Origin: Alphaproteobacteria bacterium
GTDB lineage: Bacteria; Pseudomonadota; Alphaproteobacteria; UBA2966
Length of the DNA: 37,605 nt
Direction of reading: 5' to 3'
Assembly (NCBI GenBank): GCA_021296255.1
Contig: JAGWAU010000029.1
Coordinates: 1-37,605, forward strand
In this document: positions 24,194 to 32,045 of the stretch, one piece after another
How the letters are laid out: each line of letters opens with the position of its first letter
Numbering within the stretch: the stretch's first letter is position 1
The notes under the pieces: generated by a model
What the model was told of the DNA's origin: nothing
The model's input: only the letters and a program-made list of their open reading frames with translations
Database searches by the model: none
Program-made: the position numbers and the translations under genes

Positions 24194-24562
24194 TCATCCG
24201 AACAACAGCTCCGACAGCAACCGGTCGGGTGAAAGGGCGATTGCTCCGGCTATGACGAGACCGCTGAAGGTTCCGATCATCCAGCCGGCGTGATTGCGAA
24301 CCTTGCCGCGCCTGATGGCCAGGACTCCCATGGTCACGGCGAACAAAGTCCATACGGAAAGCAGATGAATGATGCTGAAGCCCGCCCCTTCGCGGATCTG
24401 GAAAATCCAAAAGGACACGATAGACGTGATCACGATCAACCCCACCCAGGTCCGGCCGAACGCCTTGTGCATGGGCGTACCCTTGGGTCTCAGAAGCACG
24501 AAGGAACCGAATCCCAAGGCCGCCAAAGCGGTGATGAGGTGGATCGCGATGGGGATGGTCAT
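24194..24562 (-). CDS. DUF2306 family membrane protein
   Basis: A 122-residue protein with four hydrophobic segments (about residues 5-23, 38-55, 62-82 and 97-113). Conserved-looking His residues lie in MHKAFGRTW, SIIHLLS and RNHAGWM, a pattern seen in small DUF2306 membrane proteins that may bind haem or metal, although no function is established. It is located upstream of, and probably co-transcribed with, the beta-hydroxyacid dehydrogenase, and is divergent from the quinone oxidoreductase gene across a 113-bp gap. Confidence 0.75.
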   Translation of the reverse strand: MTIPIAIHLITALAALGFGSFVLLRPKGTPMHKAFGRTWVGLIVITSIVSFWIFQIREGAGFSIIHLLSVWTLFAVTMGVLAIRRGKVRNHAGWMIGTFSGLVIAGAIALSPDRLLSELLFG

Positions 24563-24675
24563 GACCGCGGGGCACTATACACGCTGAACGGGATGAAACC
24601 TTTTCTCGCCGGGCCCGGTAGTGGACACTGGCCTTCCAGCCATCCTTCGCAATTGACGGGAAGAGGTTTCGAGAC

Positions 24676-25671
24676 ATGAAAGCGGTGGAAATCGACGCCT
24701 TCGGCGGAATCGACGTGCTCCAGATCCGGGACGTGCCCGAGCCCGAGCCGGCGGAGAACGAGGTCGTCGTGAAGCTGTCCTATGCCGGGGTCAACTACAC
24801 GGACATCTATCGCCGGAACGGCGATTACGCCCGATCCCCGACCTATCCGACACCGCTCCCGGCGCGCATCGGAGTCGATGGTGCGGGCACCGTGAGCGCG
24901 GTCGGAAATGCGGTGTCTGACATGGCCGTCGGCGACCGCGTGGCTTTCACCCGCATCCAGGGAAGCTACGCCGAATACGCCGCCGTGCCCGACGCCGTGG
25001 TCATGCCGGTGCCCGGTGAATTGGCACTGGACGTGGCGGCGGCCCTGATCACGCAAGGCACGACAGCTCACTATCTCGCCACGTCTGCCTGGCCACTGGA
25101 GGCCGGAAACACCTGCCTCGTTCATGCCGGTGCCGGCGGTGTAGGACAGCTCCTGATCCAGATCGCCAAGATCAGGGGCGCGCGGGTGCTGGCCACGGTG
25201 GGATCGGCGGAAAAAGCCGAGATCGCAGCGTCAAGAGGCGCCGACACGACCATCCTCTACCGCGAGGTGGATTTTCGGGAAGCCGTGATGGATGCGACCA
25301 ACGGCAGGGGTGTGGATGTGGTCTACGACTCCGTCGGCAAAGCAACGTTCCATGATTCCATTCGCTGCCTGCGCCCGCGCGGACTCTGCGTCCTGTTCGG
25401 CCACGCCTCAGGCAAGGTCGACAGCCTCGACCCCTTGGATCTGTCCGAAGCCGGGTCGGTCTTCTTTACCCGCCCGCACATGGCGCACTACATCCAGACG
25501 CGGGACGAACTCGCCGATCGCTGGCGGGATCTCGCCGGCTGGGCGCTCGATGGCCGTCTCGCCGTGGCCGTCGACCGCGTCTTGCCGCTCGACCGGGCGG
25601 GCGAGGCCCACCAAGTCATGGAAGCCCGCGAGTCCCGCGGCAAGCTCCTGTTGGAAGTCGGTGGGGGCTAG
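24676..25671 (+). CDS. zinc-free MDR oxidoreductase, NADPH:quinone reductase-like
   Basis: A 331-residue medium-chain dehydrogenase/reductase of the quinone oxidoreductase (QOR) type. Signatures are AGVNYTDIYRRNGDY, GVDGAGTV, and the NADPH motif VHAGAGGVGQLLIQIAK (AGAGGVG at 151-157); the zinc-binding Cys residues of alcohol dehydrogenases are absent. QOR enzymes reduce quinones or the C=C bond of enones. A good GGGAAGAGG lies upstream of ATG 24676. It is a single gene flanked by a divergent and a convergent neighbour. Confidence 0.92.
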   Translation: MKAVEIDAFGGIDVLQIRDVPEPEPAENEVVVKLSYAGVNYTDIYRRNGDYARSPTYPTPLPARIGVDGAGTVSAVGNAVSDMAVGDRVAFTRIQGSYAEYAAVPDAVVMPVPGELALDVAAALITQGTTAHYLATSAWPLEAGNTCLVHAGAGGVGQLLIQIAKIRGARVLATVGSAEKAEIAASRGADTTILYREVDFREAVMDATNGRGVDVVYDSVGKATFHDSIRCLRPRGLCVLFGHASGKVDSLDPLDLSEAGSVFFTRPHMAHYIQTRDELADRWRDLAGWALDGRLAVAVDRVLPLDRAGEAHQVMEARESRGKLLLEVGGG

Positions 25672-25706
25672 ATAGAGCCGTTCAAGCCGGCCCTGAACCG
25701 CCAAGA

Positions 25707-26555
25707 TCAATCGTCCGCCACCAGCTCCTGACGCTGAGTACCCAGACCTTCCACGCCGAGCTCCATCACGTCGCCGGGCTTGAGGAACTTGGGTGGCTTG
25801 AAGCCCGCACCGACACCCGGCGGCGTGCCCGTCGACACGATATCGCCGGTCTGCAACGACATCATGGTGCTGAGATAGCTCAACAGATGTTTCATGCCAT
25901 AGACCATCTTGTCGGTGTTGCCGTCCTGCCGGGTCTCACCGTTGACTTTCGTCCAGAGACCGAGCTTCTGGGGATCGGCGATCTCATCGCGCGACACGAG
26001 CCAGGGACCGATGGGTGCGAAGGTGTCGCAGGACTTTCCCTTGGTCCACTGGCCGGCACGGTGGAGCTGGAACTCGCGCTCGCTGACGTCGTTGCAGATG
26101 CAGTAGCCGGCGACGTGGTCGAGGGCATTGGCCTCGTCCACATACTTGCCCGGCGTGCCGACGACGGCGGCGAGTTCGACCTCGTAGTCGGTTTTCTCGG
26201 AACCGCGGGGGATGACGACCGGATCGTTGGGACCGCTGATCGCGCTCGTGGCCTTCATGAACAGCACGGGCTCGGGCGGCACGTCGAGCCCCGACTCCGC
26301 CGCATGGTCGGAATAGTTGAGGCCGATGGCCATGATCTTGCCGACGCCAGCCACGGGTGGACCCAACCGCAGGCTTCCGTCGACCCGGGGCAGAGAGACG
26401 GGATCGAGCGCCTCAAGCCTTGCCATGCCTTCCGGGAGCAGGACATCGCCCGCGATGTCGTCGACTTCCCCGGAAAGATCGCGGATGCCGCCATCCGCAT
26501 CGACCAAGCCGGGTTTTTCCTGTCCCGCGGGACCATAGCGAACCAGTTTGACCAT
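25707..26555 (-). CDS. fumarylacetoacetate hydrolase (FAH)-family enzyme
   Basis: A 282-residue FAH-domain protein. The metal site is visible as E125 and E127 in DYEVELAAVVG and D156 in ICNDVSER, with IMAIGLNYSDHAAE leading in and GKSCDTFAPIGPWL and TGTPPGVG after. Members cleave C-C bonds of 1,3-diketo compounds, hydrate 2-oxopentenoates, or decarboxylate oxaloacetate using Mg or Mn. This is the standard length for stand-alone catabolic FAH enzymes. ATG 26555 follows AGGAGG. It is the last gene of the long minus-strand run that starts with the Sec protein, and would fit a late ring-fission or side-chain-cleavage step. Confidence 0.92.
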   Translation of the reverse strand: MVKLVRYGPAGQEKPGLVDADGGIRDLSGEVDDIAGDVLLPEGMARLEALDPVSLPRVDGSLRLGPPVAGVGKIMAIGLNYSDHAAESGLDVPPEPVLFMKATSAISGPNDPVVIPRGSEKTDYEVELAAVVGTPGKYVDEANALDHVAGYCICNDVSEREFQLHRAGQWTKGKSCDTFAPIGPWLVSRDEIADPQKLGLWTKVNGETRQDGNTDKMVYGMKHLLSYLSTMMSLQTGDIVSTGTPPGVGAGFKPPKFLKPGDVMELGVEGLGTQRQELVADD

Positions 26556-26582
26556 AGTTCCTCCTGTGCGTTTGCGGGCGTG

Positions 26583-27461
26583 CTAGCCGCCGCCCTCTCC
26601 CACGGTCGCCCGCTCCACCGCGAGCCACCGCTCGATACCGATCGTCTCGTGAATCTGGTCGAGTTCCGATGCTTGGCTGTCCGAACCCAGGATCGGATCC
26701 GGCTCCCCGCGGGCGATCGCCTCGTACGATAACCGCAACGCCTTGTGCATGGCGAGCAGCGACGTCATCGGGTCGACCAGAAATCGGTATCCGAGTCCAT
26801 GGAGATCCTCCCGGCTCATCCCCAAGTTCGCGAGTCCATCCCGCAAGGGCATCATCATCAAGGGCGGCGGCAGGCGCTCCCCGACGAATCGCAGGTCGTC
26901 CGGCGTCGGTGCCAACACGAACAGCATGTCCGAGCCGGCTTCCTTGTAGGCCTCGGCCCTCCGCACGGCGTCATCCCGTTGATTCTTCCGGATCTGGTTG
27001 GTGCGCCCAATGATGACGAAGTCGGAATCCCGCCGCGCAGCAACGGCTTCGCGGATCTTGGAGACCATCAGGTCCCGTGGGATGGGATGCTCGATGCCGA
27101 TGTGGTGATGCACCCGTTTGGGCATCAACTGGTCCTCGATCTCGATCCCGGCCAGCCCCGCGGCCTCGCACATGGCGATCGTACGATGGAGGTGTACCGG
27201 ATCGCCCCAGCCGCACGTCCCGTCGAGGACCAACGGCAGAGGACAGGCGCTGCGGATATCGAGTGCGAGCTGGACGAACTCGGTGAGGGTCAATGCGGCC
27301 TCGGTGAATCCGTTGACGTAGCCCGCCGCTCCGCCGCCGAGATAGATGGCCTTGAAACCCGCCCGCTCCGCGAGCTTCGCCGCGAGCGGATTCATCACCT
27401 GCGGCGCGAGCAGAGGCTCGGGACCCCCCAACAAATCGCGGAATGCGCGTGCGGGCGTCAT
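26583..27461 (-). CDS. isocitrate lyase/PEP mutase superfamily protein, atypical active site
   Basis: A 292-residue TIM-barrel protein of the ICL/PEPM superfamily with LLAPQVMNPLAAKLAERAGF, GIEIEDQLMPKR and FVIIGRTNQ. Two active-site motifs deviate. The metal motif usually ending D.D.GYG reads LDGTCGWGDP (79-88), and the KKCGH/PKRCGH motif of lyases reads PKRVHHH (114-120), so the catalytic Cys is missing. It is therefore unlikely to be an isocitrate or methylisocitrate lyase; a decarboxylase, hydrolase or mutase-type reaction on a 2-oxo acid is more likely. The start ATG at 27461 overlaps the stop of the upstream 124-residue gene (ATGA). Confidence 0.85.
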   Translation of the reverse strand: MTPARAFRDLLGGPEPLLAPQVMNPLAAKLAERAGFKAIYLGGGAAGYVNGFTEAALTLTEFVQLALDIRSACPLPLVLDGTCGWGDPVHLHRTIAMCEAAGLAGIEIEDQLMPKRVHHHIGIEHPIPRDLMVSKIREAVAARRDSDFVIIGRTNQIRKNQRDDAVRRAEAYKEAGSDMLFVLAPTPDDLRFVGERLPPPLMMMPLRDGLANLGMSREDLHGLGYRFLVDPMTSLLAMHKALRLSYEAIARGEPDPILGSDSQASELDQIHETIGIERWLAVERATVGEGGG

Positions 27462-27832
27462 GGATCCGTCCGGTCGCGGGCCGCGGGCAAGATCGCCGGC
27501 CGCCGGCTGACCTCGCCGAACCCGAAACGCTCCGCGGGGAAGGCGTCCTCGATATCCGTAGTCGCCCAGTTCAAATCGATGGGATGGGCCGTCTCCACGA
27601 ACGTGATAAGCATATGGAACAGTGTCCGCGCGTCGTCCGGAAGATCGCCGAGATCCAGGGCGTTGAGGTAGTCGGCGATCTCCCCCGCCCGCGGCACCAC
27701 GGCGTCGTAGAACTCGCGCAGCGTCTCGATGGACGTGGCCGTCAGTTTCACGAAACGGTCGCGCTCGTTTTCGAGCGCCCACTCCTCCACGAACGGCTCG
27801 AGCTCGGCGAATTCGGACGGCAGTCTGCTCAC
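27458..27832 (-). CDS. small protein of unknown function coupled to the Rieske oxygenase
   Basis: A 124-residue soluble, acidic protein that I do not recognise. The central part has LREFYDAVVPRAGEIADYLNAL and MLITFVETAHPIDLNWATTD, which suggests an all-helical fold. No motif or membrane segment is evident. It overlaps the Rieske gene (GTGA at 27832-27829) and the PEPM-like gene (ATGA), so the three are translated together. This placement, and a size similar to small oxygenase partner subunits, suggests a stoichiometric partner of the oxygenase, but that is inference only. Confidence 0.75.
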   Translation of the reverse strand: MSRLPSEFAELEPFVEEWALENERDRFVKLTATSIETLREFYDAVVPRAGEIADYLNALDLGDLPDDARTLFHMLITFVETAHPIDLNWATTDIEDAFPAERFGFGEVSRRPAILPAARDRTDP

Positions 27833-29034
27833 GGGCGTGCGATCAGCTCATCGACCGCGGCGTAGTGCTTCCTGAGCAGCATCTCCTGCTTCGACAGGTA
27901 GATGTTTTCCATGACGCCGGATTTGAGCTGCCGTGTAATCGCTTCGATCACCGCGACGTCCTCACGGAACACCTCGCGAAGACGGGTGCGGAAATAGGTC
28001 TGGCACATGTGATCATCCACGGTTTCCGGCTCGTAGACGAACATCTCCGCTCGCACGAACGTCTTGTCCACGTCGATCGGCCAGAACCACACGAGCGAAT
28101 GCCAGTGCGCGCTGCACACCAGCATGATGTTGGGAAACACCTCGCCGACGTCGTGCAGCCAATTCTCGATCCGCAGGGCGTTGACGCCCGATGGCAGATC
28201 GAGCTCCACGGCGGCGTTGGGCGGGAACGTGGGATACATCTTGCGTCCGCGCTGGTAGGCGATGCCTTCGACCTTGGTGGGTTTGTGGTTGGGATTGCCT
28301 TCGACCGAGTAGCGGCCGTGGTAGTTGGTAACTTCCATGTACGGCCGGTGACGGTCCGGGTTGCCGGAGCCGCCCTGGTAGTCGGGCACCGTCGCCTTGT
28401 GGACGAACAGCGCGTGGTATCCCTCCGTGAAGGAGTTGATGGCGACGTTCCAGTTGGCGTCGACCGTGATCTCGTGAGTCGCGATCTTCCGCCGGCCGTT
28501 GAAGAAACCGCGATACTGGCCGTACATGGAGCCGAGCCACTCCTCCAGGGTCTCGCGTGGCTCTTTGTCGAAATTGACGAAGATGAAGTCCTCCCAGACT
28601 TCACAATGGACGGACAGAAGGCCGAGCGTCGCCTCGTCGATGTCCGTGAATTGACCGCGGTCGGTGATGCCGGCAAGCCGACCGTCGTTGTGGTAGCTCC
28701 AGCCGTGGAAACCACACACGAACGCCCGTGCCTGCCCACGACCTTCCGGGACCAACTTGTTGGCGCGATGACGGCACATGTTGTGGAAGGCGCGGACCTT
28801 TCCGTCCCCGCCTCTGGCGATGATCAAAGAGGTTTTGAGGGGCGGGATCTCCCGGCAGAGGTAATCGTTCTTCTCCGGGATATCGGAATCGCAGGCCACC
28901 AGGAGCCAGCCGCGCCGGAAAATCCTGTCCACTTCCCGCTGGAAAAACTCGGGCTGCATACGCTGGAGCATGTTGACGCAGCCGCCGAGGCCGCTGGTGT
29001 CGCCAACGAATCTGGTGGTGGTGACCTCCGTCAT
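27829..29034 (-). CDS. Rieske non-haem iron ring-hydroxylating oxygenase, large subunit
   Basis: A 401-residue oxygenase alpha subunit. The Rieske [2Fe-2S] ligands are C87 and H89 (NMCRHRANKL) and C107 and H110 (FVCGFHGWSY). The mononuclear iron site lies in AINSFTEGYHALFVH with H207 and H212, and the bridging acid in the conserved E204 region; the third iron ligand would be in the C-terminal part (DVAVIEAI). Such enzymes oxygenate or demethylate aromatic or alicyclic substrates and need a reductase and often a ferredoxin, neither of which is encoded in this window. ATG 29034 has GAGGAGGG upstream. It follows the D-amidohydrolase gene by 84 bp on the same strand. Confidence 0.93.
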   Translation of the reverse strand: MTEVTTTRFVGDTSGLGGCVNMLQRMQPEFFQREVDRIFRRGWLLVACDSDIPEKNDYLCREIPPLKTSLIIARGGDGKVRAFHNMCRHRANKLVPEGRGQARAFVCGFHGWSYHNDGRLAGITDRGQFTDIDEATLGLLSVHCEVWEDFIFVNFDKEPRETLEEWLGSMYGQYRGFFNGRRKIATHEITVDANWNVAINSFTEGYHALFVHKATVPDYQGGSGNPDRHRPYMEVTNYHGRYSVEGNPNHKPTKVEGIAYQRGRKMYPTFPPNAAVELDLPSGVNALRIENWLHDVGEVFPNIMLVCSAHWHSLVWFWPIDVDKTFVRAEMFVYEPETVDDHMCQTYFRTRLREVFREDVAVIEAITRQLKSGVMENIYLSKQEMLLRKHYAAVDELIARP

Positions 29035-29118
29035 TCCACGGCCCTCCTCAACTCGCCCCACGATAACGGGCCGGCCAGAGCTTGTCGCGACGCCCCCGGC
29101 CCTGCAGACCTTCCCGCA

Positions 29119-30804
29119 TCACGCGGCCGCGAACTCCCGCAGAACATGCCCCGGGCGAGCGCCGTCCGTGCAATAAGCGGTCCCATCCCAGACACGGGTG
29201 CCGTTCACCCAAACGCCGTGAACACCGATTGGATCACGCACCAGGCGGCTGGCGCCACCCGGAAGATCGAACGCGCGACGGGGTTTCGAGATGCCGACGG
29301 TGGCGGGATCGAACAGGAAAAGATCGGCGAAATCTCCCTCCCGCACGCGTCCTCGGCCGACGATGCCGTAATGGTCTGCCTGATCGCTCGTAAGCTGCCG
29401 GATCGCGTCTTCGAGAGTCAGGCTCTCCTTCTCGCGCACCCAACGCGACAGCAGGTAAAGCCCGTATCCGGCGTCGCACAGGAACGAGAGATGTGCCCCG
29501 GCATCCGAGAGCGCGAGGACGCTCGCCGGGTGCTTGATCATCTCCTCGACAGCCTCTTCGTCGAAGTTCTGCACCTGGGCGACGAAAACCGTCTTGAGGC
29601 CTTCCTCCAGCGCCAGGTCAAAGAAGAAATCGATTGCATCCACCCCTTTCCGGCCGGCGACGGATCCGATCGTTTCGCCTTCGAGGCCACGATTGCCGCA
29701 GGAAGACGCTTCGGCAACTTGCACACGCGACCAGTCGCCATAGAAGATCTTCTGCGGTTTGGGAGCGACAAGCCCGGCCCGGAAGTCCTCGCGGAATGAT
29801 GGATCGGCAATGGCCTTGGCGATCTTCTCGCTGCCTGCGCCCACCAGCGGATGCCAGGCATCGTGGCTGCCCATCAGATAAGCGTTCTCGAGGGTGAACT
29901 CCATGCTGACAGGCTGACCCGTCACCTGAGCGAACACCCGGTGGCCGCGTTCCCGTGCTTCCGAGGCTTGGTCAAGCATGTTTCGCGCACGGTCGGGAAT
30001 GGCGGGAATGTGCAGGAGCGCCGACCAGAACACGGGGCGTTTGGTCATGTCCGCCCATCTCTCCATATCGGGTACCTGGATGTCGGGGCCGCTGGCGATC
30101 TGGAAGACTCCGTGATCCGCTTCCGCGAGGGTGCCGACGAGGATGTCCCATTCCTCGCGGGTGGCGAGCCGCGACGGCATGGGCAGCCCATCGTCTCCGA
30201 AATGGTTGTGGGAATCGGACGACGCAAAACCGATGGCGCCTGCATCCAGCGCTTCTGCCACCAGGGACCGCATGGTCTCGATCTCGTCATCCCGTGCTTC
30301 GCGCAGCGACGCCTCTTCGCCCATGACGTAGGTCCGCGTCACCGAGTGGCCGGCGAGGACGGCCATGTTTGGCACGATGCCGACGCGCTCCAGCATGTCG
30401 AGGTATTCCGGGAAGGATTCGTACTCCCAACGGATGCCTGCGCGCAGCGCCTCGATCGGCATGCCTTCCACCTGCGAGAGGTTGCGGGCGACGAGATCGC
30501 GGTGCTCGGGCCTGCACGGTGCGATGCCGAAGCCGCAGTTGCCGGAAACGACCGTCGTCACGCCGAGAGACGTCGACGGCGAAGCGATCGGATCCCAGGT
30601 GATCTGGGCATCGTAATGGGTGTGAATGTCGACGAAGCCAGGCGCCAGCACGAGACCATCGGCATCGACCGTCCGCGCCGCCGCCTCGCCTTTGAGGTCA
30701 CCCATCGCCACGACCTGACCGTCGGCGACCGCCACGTCCGTATGCCGCAGCGGCGCACCCGTGCCGTCTGCCACTTCCGCGCCCGTGATGAGAAGATCGT
30801 GCAT
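29119..30804 (-). CDS. N-acyl-D-amino-acid deacylase-type amidohydrolase
   Basis: A 561-residue amidohydrolase-superfamily protein. The metal site starts with GFVDIHTHYDAQ (H61, H63), followed by SGNCGFGIAP, the DAGAIGFASSDSHNHFG region and LALSDAGAHLSF, all typical of the D-aminoacylase subgroup. The family hydrolyses N-acyl-D-amino acids or other amides with one or two zinc ions. Near the C-terminus EGDFADLFLFDPATVG returns to the small beta domain. Substrate is unknown; in this run of catabolic genes it may cleave an amide or lactam intermediate. The SDR gene ends 10 bp before its ATG. Confidence 0.9.
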   Translation of the reverse strand: MHDLLITGAEVADGTGAPLRHTDVAVADGQVVAMGDLKGEAAARTVDADGLVLAPGFVDIHTHYDAQITWDPIASPSTSLGVTTVVSGNCGFGIAPCRPEHRDLVARNLSQVEGMPIEALRAGIRWEYESFPEYLDMLERVGIVPNMAVLAGHSVTRTYVMGEEASLREARDDEIETMRSLVAEALDAGAIGFASSDSHNHFGDDGLPMPSRLATREEWDILVGTLAEADHGVFQIASGPDIQVPDMERWADMTKRPVFWSALLHIPAIPDRARNMLDQASEARERGHRVFAQVTGQPVSMEFTLENAYLMGSHDAWHPLVGAGSEKIAKAIADPSFREDFRAGLVAPKPQKIFYGDWSRVQVAEASSCGNRGLEGETIGSVAGRKGVDAIDFFFDLALEEGLKTVFVAQVQNFDEEAVEEMIKHPASVLALSDAGAHLSFLCDAGYGLYLLSRWVREKESLTLEDAIRQLTSDQADHYGIVGRGRVREGDFADLFLFDPATVGISKPRRAFDLPGGASRLVRDPIGVHGVWVNGTRVWDGTAYCTDGARPGHVLREFAAA

Positions 30805-30814
30805 CGTCAGTCCC

Positions 30815-31561
30815 CTAGGCGGCGCAGCGCCCTCCGTCGACGGGCAGGAGCACGCCCGTCAGAAATGACGCGTCATCCGAGGCAAGAAAGACGGCGGCGC
30901 GTGCGACGTCCATGGGCTCACCGAGGCGCCTCATGGGAACCGTTGCCTCGAAGGCAGCGATCTTGTCCCGGTCGCCGCCGAGGAAGGTATCGAGCATGGG
31001 CGTGTCCGTGGCGACAGGGCACAGCGCGTTGACGCGAATGTCCGGGGCCAGTTCCTGCGCCATGGTCAGCGTCAGGTTGGCGACCGCTCCCTTGCTCGCG
31101 TTATACCAGGTGAGTCCCGGCCGCGGCCGGGCCGCCGCCGTCGACGCCGTATGGATGATCGCACTGCCGGACGTCATCCGGGGAATCCCGTGGATGGAGG
31201 TGAAGTAGATGCTCTTCACGTTCACGTCGAAGATGCGATCGAAGGTTTCCTCGTCCGTCTCCGTGAGCGGCTGATTCCACTGGGGCACGCCGGCGTTGTT
31301 GATGAGCACGTCGAAGCCGCCGTAGGCGTCCATGACGGCGTCGAACATGCCTTTCACGTCGTCGCCGTCCGCGACGTCCGCCCTGTGGAACATCGCCTCG
31401 CCGCCGGCCTTTCCGATGTCGTCAACCACCGACTGGCCGGTATTGTCGTTGAGGTCGTTGACCACGACGCGGGCGCCTTCCCTGGCAAATTCGGTCGCCA
31501 TCGCCGCCCCGAACCCGGAGCCGGCCCCGGTGATGATCGCGGTCTTCCCCTCGAGGCGCAT
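30815..31561 (-). CDS. short-chain dehydrogenase/reductase (SDR)
   Basis: A 248-residue classical SDR. It has TGAGSGFG (11-18) for NAD(P), NNAG at 88-91, and the catalytic S140, Y153 and K157 (YNASK), ending with VLLPVDGG. D35 after the second strand favours NAD. It oxidises an alcohol to a ketone or the reverse. The ATG at 31561 is 20 bp after the thioesterase stop, and the D-amidohydrolase gene follows at once. If the first gene of the run forms or moves a hydroxyl group, this enzyme is an obvious candidate for its oxidation. Confidence 0.92.
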   Translation of the reverse strand: MRLEGKTAIITGAGSGFGAAMATEFAREGARVVVNDLNDNTGQSVVDDIGKAGGEAMFHRADVADGDDVKGMFDAVMDAYGGFDVLINNAGVPQWNQPLTETDEETFDRIFDVNVKSIYFTSIHGIPRMTSGSAIIHTASTAAARPRPGLTWYNASKGAVANLTLTMAQELAPDIRVNALCPVATDTPMLDTFLGGDRDKIAAFEATVPMRRLGEPMDVARAAVFLASDDASFLTGVLLPVDGGRCAA

Positions 31562-31580
31562 CGCCGATCCTCCTCGTTCG

Positions 31581-32033
31581 CTAACCCGCCTGGTCGGCGC
31601 GGTCGATCAGGCCCTCACCGAAGCTGACCTTCTGCCACAATCCCTGGGCCGTGAGAACCGTCTTGTCCCCCGACGTCAGAACGCCGCGGGCCCAGACCAC
31701 CCTGCCGCCCTCGCGCGTGATCTCCGACAGTCCTTCGACCCATTCGCCCAGCTTGACCGAGCTCATGAAACTGATGTTGAGGTTCACGGTCACCGCCTCG
31801 ATGCCCGCCCGGATGAGGGACGTAGTGATCAACTGATCGGTAAACGTGCACAACATGCCGCCCTGAACCAGCCCGACCTGATTGATGTGCTTTTCCAGAG
31901 CCCGAAAGGCCCGGATGAAACCGCCATCCGACAGGTCCTTGTGATAGTACGGCCCGACCAGCTCGCCGAACGGACCGGGATGGTAGTAGGCCTCGAAACC
32001 GGGCGGGATGTCGTCCTCGGCAACTTTGGTCAC
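31581..32033 (-). CDS. hotdog-fold thioesterase (PaaI-like)
   Basis: A 150-residue single hotdog-domain protein. The helix motif is NQVGLVQGGMLCTFTDQLI, which matches the PaaI pattern 'G.V.GG....L.D', and is followed by VTVNLNISFMSSVKLGEWVE and ARGVLTSGDKTVLTAQGLWQ. It would hydrolyse an acyl-CoA thioester in the cytoplasm. It sits 12 bp downstream of the metallophosphoesterase gene and is co-directional with the whole run, which suggests that an intermediate of the pathway is a CoA ester. Confidence 0.85.
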   Translation of the reverse strand: MTKVAEDDIPPGFEAYYHPGPFGELVGPYYHKDLSDGGFIRAFRALEKHINQVGLVQGGMLCTFTDQLITTSLIRAGIEAVTVNLNISFMSSVKLGEWVEGLSEITREGGRVVWARGVLTSGDKTVLTAQGLWQKVSFGEGLIDRADQAG

Positions 32034-32045
32034 GCCGGCTTCCTC

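Noticed and set aside
27865..29799. A 644-codon open frame on the plus strand
   Set aside because: It is opposite the Rieske and D-amidohydrolase genes, whose motifs are complete; no similarity in this frame.
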